Below, piece after piece: positions 1 through 7,693 of a stretch of 64,000 nt of DNA. Each line of letters opens with the position of its first letter. The stretch's first letter is position 1. The DNA is from Micavibrio sp. UBA2137 (lineage in GTDB: Bacteria; Pseudomonadota; Alphaproteobacteria; Micavibrionales; Micavibrionaceae): contig DCXL01000004.1 in the NCBI GenBank assembly GCA_002328415.1, forward strand, positions 727,976-791,975. Direction: 5' to 3'. The notes beneath the pieces are model-generated. The model was not told the origin of the DNA. It was given only the letters and a program-made list of their open reading frames with translations, and did not search any database. Both the position numbers and the translations under genes were made by a program.

Positions 1-475
1 GCCCTTGTAATCCCATAAGTGTTGGCACGGACGGGCCATAGATGTCAGCATCAAGCAACCCAACTTTTTCGCCCGTTTGAGAAAGCGCCACGGCGAGATT
101 AGCCGCAACCGTAGATTTACCTACGCCGCCCTTGCCCGAGGCAACAGCAATGATACGCTTCACAGGCAATGTCAGTTTCGGATTTTTATTCATGCCATGC
201 GGGTCGGGTGCTTGTTTTTCAACAGGGGCGCGTTCCGCTGTAAAAATAATTTGAACACTCTCAATTCCCTCGGTTTTTCCCATTTCAGATTCAAGGGACT
301 GGCGGAAAGCCTCATGGTGTGTGCCTTCCGATACGGGCACTTCAAAAATGGCAGTGACTGTTGCGCCATTAACTGTGAGAGATGTCAGACAGGAGAGACC
401 TGAACGCGCGTCGTTCCACGGGCACGTCACATTTTCCAAACGCTCTTCTATGTCGCTTTGCACATTATCAGCCAT
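1..475 (-). CDS. mrp: Mrp/ApbC-type iron-sulfur carrier ATPase (N-terminal part, cut by window edge)
   Basis: Reading the minus strand from an ATG at 475 gives about 158 residues running off the window start. The N-terminal part (from [11 protein letters not shown]) matches the small DUF59/FeS-assembly domain that precedes Mrp ATPases. It is followed near residue 115 by the deviant Walker [10 protein letters not shown] and then [16 protein letters not shown], both typical of the Mrp/NBP35 P-loop family. Members bind a bridging Fe-S cluster and deliver it to apoproteins in the cytoplasm. The C-terminal half, with the CxxC cluster ligands, lies outside the window. It is divergent from hflK, with about 95 bases between the two starts for both promoters. 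Confidence 0.9.
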   Translation of the reverse strand, partial: MADNVQSDIEERLENVTCPWNDARSGLSCLTSLTVNGATVTAIFEVPVSEGTHHEAFRQSLESEMGKTEGIESVQIIFTAERAPVEKQAPDPHGMNKNPKLTLPVKRIIAVASGKGGVGKSTVAANLAVALSQTGEKVGLLDADIYGPSVPTLMGLQG

Positions 476-569
476 ATAAACTATCGGGCCTTTCTTGCCT
501 TTTTGCTCAAAATCTCTATTGTTCTTATCAGATATTCCTGCAGTTATAAATTATTAGGATCAATTGGCA

Positions 570-1742
570 ATGAGCGACAACGATAAAGACAATAAAAATA
601 AAAATGACGGGTCAAAGAAGCGCAAAAATCCGTGGGCAAGCGATAAAGACAGTGGCCCTACAAAAGGCGCAGGAAACACACCCAAATCAGCCAAGCCAAA
701 TCCATTTGGTGGTCAATCACCGCAAAATGTGTATTCGTTGAAAGAAGCACAGGACAAAATTAAAGGTATGTTGCCGCCTTCTGTTGGTGACAACATGAAA
801 GGGCCAAAACTTTTTCTTGTTGGTCTTGCGGCCATCATCCTGCTTTGGTTGGCCAGCGGTCTTTATTTCCTTCAACCCAGTGAGAACGCCGTAGTCCTGC
901 AATTTGGTCAATTCCACAAAAGCGTCGAAGAGCCTGGTCTAAAATGGCATTTGCCGTGGCCTGTTCAGACTGTTGAGGTTGTGAATGTCACCAATGAACG
1001 CCGCATTGAGGTTGGTTTCCGTTCCTACACAAGCCGCAGCGGGAACAGCACAGGCAATGACGTGAGCGACGAAAGCCTGATGCTCACAGGTGATGAAAAT
1101 ATCATTGATATCGACTTTGTTGTTTTGTGGCGTGTTGGGAATGCAGCCAATTATCTTTTCAAAATCCGTGACCCTGATGCGACAATCAAGATTGTTGCTG
1201 AAAGCGCCATGCGCGAAATTATCGGGCAAACAAAAATTCAACCTGCCTTGACCGAAGCGAGAACCCAAATTCAGGCCTCGACCAGAGAGCTCATGCAGAA
1301 AATGCTTGATGAATATGAGGCCGGTGTCACCATTAACAATGTCCAGTTACAGAAGGTTGACCCACCTGCCTCTGTTATCGATGCCTTTAATGATGTGCAA
1401 CGTGCACGTCAGGAAAAGGAAGAATTGCGTAACAAGGCCGAGGCCTATCGTAATGACATTATCCCGCGCGCACGCGGTCAGGCCGAGAAATTGCGTCAAG
1501 AGGCCGAAGCTTATCGTTCGCAAATTGTCAACCGTGCCAAAGGGGACGCTGACCGCTTTACCTCTGTTTACGAGGCTTACAAACTTGGCCCTCGTGTAAC
1601 GACAGAACGTATCTATCTGGAAACTTTAGAAGATGTTTTGAAAAACGCGAACACCATTATTCTGGATTCAGAGAAAAGCGGTGGCAGTGTGCCTTACCTC
1701 AATCTAAACGAGCTTCGTAACAAACCGAGCGCCAGCCAATAA
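570..1742 (+). CDS. hflK: HflK, SPFH-family modulator of FtsH protease
   Basis: About 390 residues: a charged Asn/Lys/Pro-rich cytoplasmic N-terminus, one membrane segment near residues 80-100 (LFLVGLAAIILLWLASGLYF), the signature PSENAVVLQFGQF that opens the SPFH/band-7 domain, and a helical coiled region rich in Glu/Ala/Arg near the C-terminus. HflK and HflC form a large membrane cage around the FtsH protease and tune its degradation of membrane proteins. I prefer the ATG at 570 over the in-frame TTG at 564, because an AGGA at 556-559 is 10 bases from the ATG and only 4 from the TTG. hflC follows 21 bases downstream, as in most proteobacteria. Confidence 0.95.
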   Translation: MSDNDKDNKNKNDGSKKRKNPWASDKDSGPTKGAGNTPKSAKPNPFGGQSPQNVYSLKEAQDKIKGMLPPSVGDNMKGPKLFLVGLAAIILLWLASGLYFLQPSENAVVLQFGQFHKSVEEPGLKWHLPWPVQTVEVVNVTNERRIEVGFRSYTSRSGNSTGNDVSDESLMLTGDENIIDIDFVVLWRVGNAANYLFKIRDPDATIKIVAESAMREIIGQTKIQPALTEARTQIQASTRELMQKMLDEYEAGVTINNVQLQKVDPPASVIDAFNDVQRARQEKEELRNKAEAYRNDIIPRARGQAEKLRQEAEAYRSQIVNRAKGDADRFTSVYEAYKLGPRVTTERIYLETLEDVLKNANTIILDSEKSGGSVPYLNLNELRNKPSASQ

Positions 1743-1763
1743 GATTAAGACGAGATAAAAATT

Positions 1764-2642
1764 ATGACACAAGCACCTGAAACGAAATATACAGTTTTTA
1801 CAATTATCGGCGTCATTGCCCTGATTGCCTTATTCAACTCTGTCTTTATTGTGAAAGAAACTGAGCAAGTTTTAGTCCTTCAATTTGGGGACCCAAAACA
1901 ACAAATTACAGAGCCTGGCCTCCATTTCAAAGTACCGCTTATCCAGAATTTGAAATTCTTTGAGCGCCGCATTTTGAATGTTGATCCACCAGCCGAGGAA
2001 GTTTTGCTTTCTGACCAAAAACGTTTGGTTGTTGATACTTTTGCGCGTTACCGTATTTCAGACATGTTGAAATTCTATCAAACTTTGGGCACAGAATTTG
2101 CCGCCCAGCAACGCCTTTACAACATCATCAACGCATCGATGCGTAGCGTATTAGGTAAGGCTACTTTACCCGGTATTCTTTCTGAAGAGCGCAAGAACCT
2201 CATGCGCCAAATTCAAAATGATGTAAATACAGAAACTGCACGTTTTGGAATTGAAATTGTGGATGTGCGTATTGTACGCGCTGACTTGCCTGATGAAGTA
2301 ACACAAGCCACCTTTAATCGTATGCGCTCTGAACGTGAACGTGAAGCACGTGAAGCACGTGGTGAAGGGGAAGAGCTGTCTTTGCAAATTCGCTCTAAAG
2401 CCGATAAAGAAAAAACTGTTCTTCTCTCTGAAGCCAAACGTGATTCAGAGATCATCCGCGGTGAAGGTGATAAGGAAGCCATTGCAACTTACGCCAAGGC
2501 CTTTAATCAGTCGCCTGACTTTTACGAGTTCTATCGCTCCATGGAGGCTTATCGCACGTCGCTTTCCAATGACCAGAAAACGCTTATCCTCTCACCGGAA
2601 AGTGACTTCTTTAAATATCTGGAGAACAGACCCTCACGCTAA
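1764..2642 (+). CDS. hflC: HflC, SPFH-family partner of HflK
   Basis: 292 residues with an N-terminal membrane anchor (residues about 10-28), then KETEQVLVLQFGDPKQ and EPGLHFKVP, which are SPFH-domain signatures, and a C-terminal helical segment with the repeated REREAREARGEGEE stretch typical of HflC. It is the obligate partner of HflK in the complex that surrounds FtsH. The gene sits 21 bases after hflK and 11 bases before the DUF2065 gene, so the three are almost certainly one transcript. Confidence 0.95.
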   Translation: MTQAPETKYTVFTIIGVIALIALFNSVFIVKETEQVLVLQFGDPKQQITEPGLHFKVPLIQNLKFFERRILNVDPPAEEVLLSDQKRLVVDTFARYRISDMLKFYQTLGTEFAAQQRLYNIINASMRSVLGKATLPGILSEERKNLMRQIQNDVNTETARFGIEIVDVRIVRADLPDEVTQATFNRMRSEREREAREARGEGEELSLQIRSKADKEKTVLLSEAKRDSEIIRGEGDKEAIATYAKAFNQSPDFYEFYRSMEAYRTSLSNDQKTLILSPESDFFKYLENRPSR

Positions 2643-2653
2643 GATAACTTACT

Positions 2654-2860
2654 ATGGATGATTTCATACTTTACATTGGGACGGCCATAGCATTGATACT
2701 GATTATCGAAGGGTTGCTTTATGCTCTCTTTACAAAACGCATGCGCCAAATTCTGGCACAGCTCATTGTGACGGATACACGCTCACTCAAAGTTGCAGGC
2801 ATTACATCTGCTATTATAGGTGTCTTTATTCTTATGCTTATTGATTTTCTGACAACTTGA
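2654..2860 (+). CDS. DUF2065 small membrane protein
   Basis: 68 residues with two predicted membrane helices (about 4-25 and 45-65) separated by a basic loop (FTKRMRQ). Length, topology and position directly after hflC match the DUF2065 family (YjeT-like), which often accompanies hflKC in proteobacteria. Its function is not established; the linkage suggests a role in the HflKC/FtsH membrane complex, which is inference. Confidence 0.8.
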   Translation: MDDFILYIGTAIALILIIEGLLYALFTKRMRQILAQLIVTDTRSLKVAGITSAIIGVFILMLIDFLTT

Positions 2861-2918
2861 CGCCTAAGGCATATTTACTAAATTAAATTTCACAATTTTT
2901 TAAAAAGGACGAATTGTT

Positions 2919-4409
2919 ATGACACTGAAAAAGATAGCCCTCGTTTTTTTCGTATTTGCACTTGTTCTTTCTCCGTACGTACAAAGCATATATGCACAAG
3001 AGCCTGCACAAGTCACAAAAGATATTGAGCCAATGCGGGGTGCGCCACAAAGCTTTGCTGATTTATCTGAAAAACTTTTGCCTGCAGTAGTCAATGTGTC
3101 CTCAACACAGGCCATTCCAGATCAGCAGGAAATGGCGCAACAATACCCGCAATTTCCTGAAGGATCGCCATTCAATGATTTCTTCGAAGATTTTTTTGGT
3201 GAGCAAATGCCACAATTCCGTCGCGGGTTCCCACAACAAGCCCTCCCCTCTGCTTCACTCGGTTCAGGCTTCGTCATTGATGGTAAAAAAGGTTACATCA
3301 TCACAAACGCGCATGTTGTTGCCGATGCAGATAAGGTACGCATTACCTTCTCAGATGATCATACCGTTGATGCAGAAATTATCGGGTCTGATGAAAAAAC
3401 AGATCTGGCTTTGCTTAAGGTCGACACAGAGGGCAAAGAAATTCCATCTCTGAAATTCGGAGACAGTGAAAAAATGCGCGTTGGTGACTGGGTTCTGGCA
3501 ATTGGTAACCCCTTTGGTTTAGGTGGAACGGTCACAGCAGGTATCATCTCTGCTCGTCAGCGTAATATCAATGCAGGCCCTTATGATGATTTCATTCAAA
3601 CAGATGCTTCTATTAACCGTGGAAATTCAGGCGGGCCTATGTTCAATCTCAAAGGTGAAGTCATTGGCATTAACACGGCCATCTTCTCACCCTCTGGTGG
3701 ATCTGTAGGTATTGGCTTTGCCATCCCTTCTGATCTAGCCGTCCCCGTTATCAAACAACTGGCTAAATACGGGCAAACACGTCGCGGTTGGTTGGGCGTG
3801 CGCATTCAGTCCGTGACAGAAGAAATTGCAGGAAGCCTTGGCCTTGACCGTCCACGCGGCGCGCTTGTTGCCTCTGTTAACCCAAAGGGGCCCGCTGAGG
3901 ATGCAAAACTTGAGACAGGCGATATCATTCTTTCCTTTAACGGTCAGAAAATTGACAGCGTACGCGAATTACCCCGCGTTGTTGCAGAAACAGAAATTGG
4001 TGCGACTGTGCCGTTGACCTTCTGGCGCAATGAAAAAGAAATGCGCACTAAGGTTAAAGTGGGCGAACTGGAAAAGGCCGAAGAATCTGGCATCATTAAT
4101 GAAAATCGTCCTGTCCAGAACACTGAAAACACAGAGACAGATAATAATGCTGGTATTACTTTCGGTAACGCACCTGATTTAGGGGATGCGGTTATCATTA
4201 CCTCACTTGACCCAAATAGCGAGGCCGCAGAAAAAGGATTATTGCCTGGCGATATTGTGTTGGAGATTAATCAAAAGGCACCAAAGTCACCCAGTGACGC
4301 CGTCAAAATTATGAAGGATGCCAAAAAACAAGGAAAAGATTTTATTCTCTTCCGGGTTAAACAGGACAACACTTCAGGTGTGCGTTTCGTTGCGCTTAAA
4401 TTGAAATAG
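2919..4409 (+). CDS. DegP/HtrA-type periplasmic serine protease with two PDZ domains
   Basis: 496 residues. A signal peptide (residues 1-27, cleavage after IYA) is followed by a trypsin-like domain with all three catalytic motifs: His in TNAHVV (near 130), Asp in TDLALLK (near 161) and Ser in GNSGGP (near 236). Two PDZ domains follow (about 280-370 and 400-490). This is the Do/DegQ/MucD family, which degrades or refolds damaged envelope proteins. The ATG is preceded by AAGGA at good spacing. A 58-base gap separates it from the hflK-hflC-DUF2065 block, so it may be co-transcribed or have its own promoter. DegP, DegQ and MucD cannot be separated here. Confidence 0.93.
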   Translation: MTLKKIALVFFVFALVLSPYVQSIYAQEPAQVTKDIEPMRGAPQSFADLSEKLLPAVVNVSSTQAIPDQQEMAQQYPQFPEGSPFNDFFEDFFGEQMPQFRRGFPQQALPSASLGSGFVIDGKKGYIITNAHVVADADKVRITFSDDHTVDAEIIGSDEKTDLALLKVDTEGKEIPSLKFGDSEKMRVGDWVLAIGNPFGLGGTVTAGIISARQRNINAGPYDDFIQTDASINRGNSGGPMFNLKGEVIGINTAIFSPSGGSVGIGFAIPSDLAVPVIKQLAKYGQTRRGWLGVRIQSVTEEIAGSLGLDRPRGALVASVNPKGPAEDAKLETGDIILSFNGQKIDSVRELPRVVAETEIGATVPLTFWRNEKEMRTKVKVGELEKAEESGIINENRPVQNTENTETDNNAGITFGNAPDLGDAVIITSLDPNSEAAEKGLLPGDIVLEINQKAPKSPSDAVKIMKDAKKQGKDFILFRVKQDNTSGVRFVALKLK

Positions 4410-4418
4410 GGTTCTTCT

Positions 4419-5330
4419 TTGTCAGATACGCAGCAAAATATAATCGTCATCGTTGGCCCAACGGCTAGCGGAAAATCTGCGCATGGTATAACGCAAGCCG
4501 AAAAACACGATGGCGTTATTATTAATGCCGATTCCATGCAGGTTTATCGGGATTTGCCCATTTTGACAGCCCAACCCTCTGACGAAGATTTAGAAGCCGC
4601 ACCACACAAGCTCTATAGTATTTTAGACGGTACTGTGAAATGTAATGCCCAGCAATGGACGGATATGGCACGTGCCGAGATAGAGGCCTGTTTTGCTGAT
4701 AAAAAAACACCTATTCTGGTCGGTGGCACAGGTTTTTACCTCAAATCCTTAATGGAGGGGCTTTCCCCTATTCCTGATGTACCTGATGATATACGCGACA
4801 TGTCCAATGCCTTACTGGAGATGATTGGCGCGCCTGCGCTTCATGCCATTGTCTCTGCGCAAGACCCTGAGATGGGTAAACAGCTTGAAAAAAATGATAG
4901 TCAGCGCCTCGCTCATGCCTGGGCCGTATACGAGACAACAGGTAAGCCGCTTTCCCATTGGCAAAATCTTCCGCGTGTTGGGCCGCCTGAGAATTGGCAC
5001 TTCAATGTCATTCGTATTCTGCCCGAGCGTGACACACTCAAAAAACGTATTGAATCACGCTTTGATCAAATGCTCGAAGGCAATGTCATGGACGAGGTCA
5101 TAGCCCTTCATGAACGTATTGAAGATGGTGACATTGATGAAACAGCTGGCATCATTGTGGCGCATGGCTTTCGCGCCCTGCGTAATTACCATCTTGGCAA
5201 AATCGACCTCAGCGAGGCACGTCACATCGGTATTTCAGATACAAAAAAATACGCCAAACGACAATTCACATGGTTTAAAAACCAAATTAAAAATACAAAA
5301 AATATTACACTTACAGAGACACTGCCTTGA
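4419..5330 (+). CDS. miaA: MiaA, tRNA dimethylallyltransferase
   Basis: 303 residues. The P-loop GPTASGKS (about residues 11-18) and the DSMQVYR motif (about 38-44) are diagnostic for MiaA, which transfers a dimethylallyl group to N6 of A37 in tRNAs reading UNN codons. GGTGFYLKSLMEG and the C-terminal YAKRQFTWF also match. The start is a TTG at 4419, with AGGG about eight bases upstream; no ATG lies nearby. Its stop overlaps the start of the downstream EamA gene, implying translational coupling. Hfq, often found near miaA elsewhere, is not here. Confidence 0.95.
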   Translation: MSDTQQNIIVIVGPTASGKSAHGITQAEKHDGVIINADSMQVYRDLPILTAQPSDEDLEAAPHKLYSILDGTVKCNAQQWTDMARAEIEACFADKKTPILVGGTGFYLKSLMEGLSPIPDVPDDIRDMSNALLEMIGAPALHAIVSAQDPEMGKQLEKNDSQRLAHAWAVYETTGKPLSHWQNLPRVGPPENWHFNVIRILPERDTLKKRIESRFDQMLEGNVMDEVIALHERIEDGDIDETAGIIVAHGFRALRNYHLGKIDLSEARHIGISDTKKYAKRQFTWFKNQIKNTKNITLTETLP

Positions 5331-6214
5331 TCGACGCACGCAAACATAAACCCTTTTTAGGCATTTCACTTTTTATTCTGTCTGGCTTTCTGGTCACAAC
5401 GATGAATATGTTTGTAAAGCTTGCCGCAGACACCTATAGCCCGATAGAAATTGTTTTTTATCGCGGATTATTTGTTTTGGCTATTATGCTTGCCTTCATC
5501 ATAGGAACAGGGAAACTCAGTCTTATTAAGACAAACAATACCTCACTTCATATACAAAGAAGCCTTACTGGCACACTGGGTGTCTTGCTTGTCTTTTGGT
5601 CTTTCCAACTCTTGCCAATGACAGAGGCAACAGCACTGCACCTATTATCTGGTTTAATTATTACAGCTCTGTCTGCAGTTTTCTTGAAGGAAAATGTTGG
5701 CATTTACAAATGGTCAGCCGTCCTGATGGGATTTGTTGGCGCTCTCATCGTACTTAACCCCTCTGCTGAAACCTTGTTAACTGCAAAAAGTATCGTGCCA
5801 GTGCTTGCCGCTTTTACAATAGCTGGTGTTTATTTATACATTCGCGCAATGGCCAAATCCGAGCCGCCCTTCGCGACAATATTTTATTTTATGGTGTTTA
5901 GCGTCCTTGTATGCGGCGCTTACGTGGCCATCATGATTGGCCTAAGGTACGAGGCGACGGCGTTTCTCTTTTTAATCGGTGTCGCAACTTTTGCGCTTTC
6001 CCAACAATTTGCCAAAACATATGCCAGTGTTTTTGCCGAGGCCTCAACACTCAGCCCCTATGCCTATTTTATTCTCGTATGGGCCGCGCTCTTCGATATT
6101 GCTATATGGAATGTTATCCCAGCATCGAATGTTATAATCGGAAGCCTTATCATTATAATTTCTAATTTAATTATAATTTGGCGGGAAAAGCGTAAGAAAA
6201 AAGTTGCATCTTAG
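5327..6214 (+). CDS. EamA-family (DMT superfamily) membrane transporter
   Basis: 295 residues, almost wholly hydrophobic, with about ten membrane helices arranged as two EamA repeats and a basic C-terminus (WREKRKKK). The N-terminal NMFVKLAADTYSPIEIVFYRGLF fits the EamA/RhaT signature. Substrate unknown; relatives export amino acids or other metabolites. The TTG start overlaps the miaA stop (TTGA), which sets the start and suggests coupled translation. Confidence 0.85.
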   Translation: MIDARKHKPFLGISLFILSGFLVTTMNMFVKLAADTYSPIEIVFYRGLFVLAIMLAFIIGTGKLSLIKTNNTSLHIQRSLTGTLGVLLVFWSFQLLPMTEATALHLLSGLIITALSAVFLKENVGIYKWSAVLMGFVGALIVLNPSAETLLTAKSIVPVLAAFTIAGVYLYIRAMAKSEPPFATIFYFMVFSVLVCGAYVAIMIGLRYEATAFLFLIGVATFALSQQFAKTYASVFAEASTLSPYAYFILVWAALFDIAIWNVIPASNVIIGSLIIIISNLIIIWREKRKKKVAS

Positions 6215-6241
6215 AAAAATCTTATATAGCGTTTACATATT

Positions 6242-6742
6242 ATGATAAGACAATATGATGTGTTTGCTGCGTTACAAGATTTGCGTAGAAGTATAAATCA
6301 AATCGAAATTGATCGTTTCCAATCAAACCCGGATGAGTTTACAGGCTGGGTCGAAGGCCAAGAGCTTTACGATTACATTATGTGTTCGATGATTTTGGAT
6401 AATGTCGAAGACATGCTCTCTAAAATTGATGAGAGAGAAGTTCTTGATGACACACAAACAAATGCAAAAGCCTACCTTTTCCAAAGGCTCATTCCTTTCA
6501 ATGCCGAAATTTCAGAGGTTAATTATTACATGCGCGCAGAGGATATCGCAGAAGGCGATAAATATGCGACATATGATCCCTTAGATGCACAGAACGCCTT
6601 TCATGAAAGGCATCTCAATACACAAGTTATTTTTGAAACATTGCTAGGTGGGCGAGACGAAGTTTTTGATTATACTGATGATGATTTGTCAGATGATGAG
6701 ACTGGATTTGCCTTGGCAAGAATTCATCCGCCCACACCTTAA
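6242..6742 (+). CDS. Uncharacterised acidic cytoplasmic protein
   Basis: 166 residues, strongly acidic with a run of Asp near the C-terminus (DYTDDDLSDDETG). No signal peptide, membrane helix or recognisable domain. The helical N-terminal half (IRQYDVFAALQDLRRSINQ) is the most structured part. I see no clear ribosome binding site, but codon use resembles the neighbouring genes and no other long frame competes. It lies 27 bases after the EamA gene and may be the last gene of that transcript. It converges with the next gene, only two bases apart. Confidence 0.6.
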   Translation: MIRQYDVFAALQDLRRSINQIEIDRFQSNPDEFTGWVEGQELYDYIMCSMILDNVEDMLSKIDEREVLDDTQTNAKAYLFQRLIPFNAEISEVNYYMRAEDIAEGDKYATYDPLDAQNAFHERHLNTQVIFETLLGGRDEVFDYTDDDLSDDETGFALARIHPPTP

Positions 6743-6744
6743 TT

Positions 6745-7197
6745 TTATTGCAGGATAAGACCGCCTTCGCCATATGTGCCAACAATGTGGCCCGTATCCC
6801 AATCGCGCAATCTGTAAAGACGTGCGGGGTTATTAGTCAATTTAAGATTAAAGTCCAAGACTTTTGCCACATCACGTTTTGTCCATCCTGAGAGATGATA
6901 GAAGTTTGGGCCAACTATCACATATGGGACACCCTGCCTATCAACACCGCGCCCTTCAATAATACCAATACGCCCCCATTCGGCCACATAATTACGCCCA
7001 TCATTAAAACCAGGCGACACAGCTGTCCCTTGGTCATATTGCTCCATCAAAACATTCTTGGGGTCTTCATAGAAATAACGATCGCACTGCAACGCATTCA
7101 TACAATTATATTGGTGCGTAAAAACAAGTGTCTTTGCCTCTGCCTGCACCGTAAAAAAAGCTGTACCCGCAAGCAATGTCATTAAAAATAAGCGCAT
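6745..7197 (-). CDS. Small exported protein of unknown function
   Basis: 150 residues starting at the ATG at 7197, preceded by AGAGGA at six bases; a longer frame to 7248 has no such site. Residues 1-20 (MRLFLMTLLAGTAFFTVQAEA) are a signal peptide with an AxA cleavage site. The mature part has two Cys (NCMNALQC) that could form a short disulfide loop, and an aromatic-rich centre (GPNFYHLSGWTKRDV). I do not recognise the family. Periplasmic or secreted location is inferred from the signal only. Confidence 0.7.
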   Translation of the reverse strand: MRLFLMTLLAGTAFFTVQAEAKTLVFTHQYNCMNALQCDRYFYEDPKNVLMEQYDQGTAVSPGFNDGRNYVAEWGRIGIIEGRGVDRQGVPYVIVGPNFYHLSGWTKRDVAKVLDFNLKLTNNPARLYRLRDWDTGHIVGTYGEGGLILQ

Positions 7198-7291
7198 AAA
7201 TTCCTCTTTATTCCTCGCAAACCACTGAGAAAACAATAAGTTCGCCATACATTTTAGTCATTTTTTAACATTATAAAGGTTAAAATATAGT

Positions 7292-7690
7292 ATGGATTTG
7301 GGATTAAATACACTTGTAAGTGGTTTAAACGCGCAATCGCGTGCCGTTGATGTTGCCGCACAAAACACGGTTAACGTCAATTCAACGGGTGTCTTAGAGG
7401 GCGATGGACAGCAAGCCTATATCCCACAAGACGTTGATTTTATTTCACAAAACCCAGGTGGTGTACGCACAGAGGTCAAACCCAGAGACCCTGCCTTTGT
7501 TCCTGCTTATGCGCCTGATGACCTCTCTGCCAATGCAGATGGCTATGTGGCCGCACCAGACATCAATTTGGCTGAAGAGCAGATGAATTTAATACGCGCG
7601 GAAACGGCTTATAAGGCCACAGCCTCGCTTATTCCCGTTGTCAAAGACATGTATGAAGAACTTATCAACGCCGTTGATAAAAACGCTTAA
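7292..7690 (+). CDS. Stand-alone FlgC-like flagellar rod-type protein
   Basis: 132 residues. The N-terminus (LNTLVSGLNAQSRAVDVAAQN) matches the flagellar rod/hook N-terminal heptad motif, and the C-terminus (NLAEEQMNLIRAETAYKATA) matches the FlgC/FlgG C-terminal domain. These two helices normally pack together in axial proteins of the flagellar rod. The middle is short, as in FlgC. No other flagellar gene is in the window, so it is an orphan. It could be a dispersed flgC paralogue, a remnant, or a repurposed export substrate. It converges on ftsK with a 3-base gap. Confidence 0.7.
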   Translation: MDLGLNTLVSGLNAQSRAVDVAAQNTVNVNSTGVLEGDGQQAYIPQDVDFISQNPGGVRTEVKPRDPAFVPAYAPDDLSANADGYVAAPDINLAEEQMNLIRAETAYKATASLIPVVKDMYEELINAVDKNA

Positions 7691-7693
7691 AAT

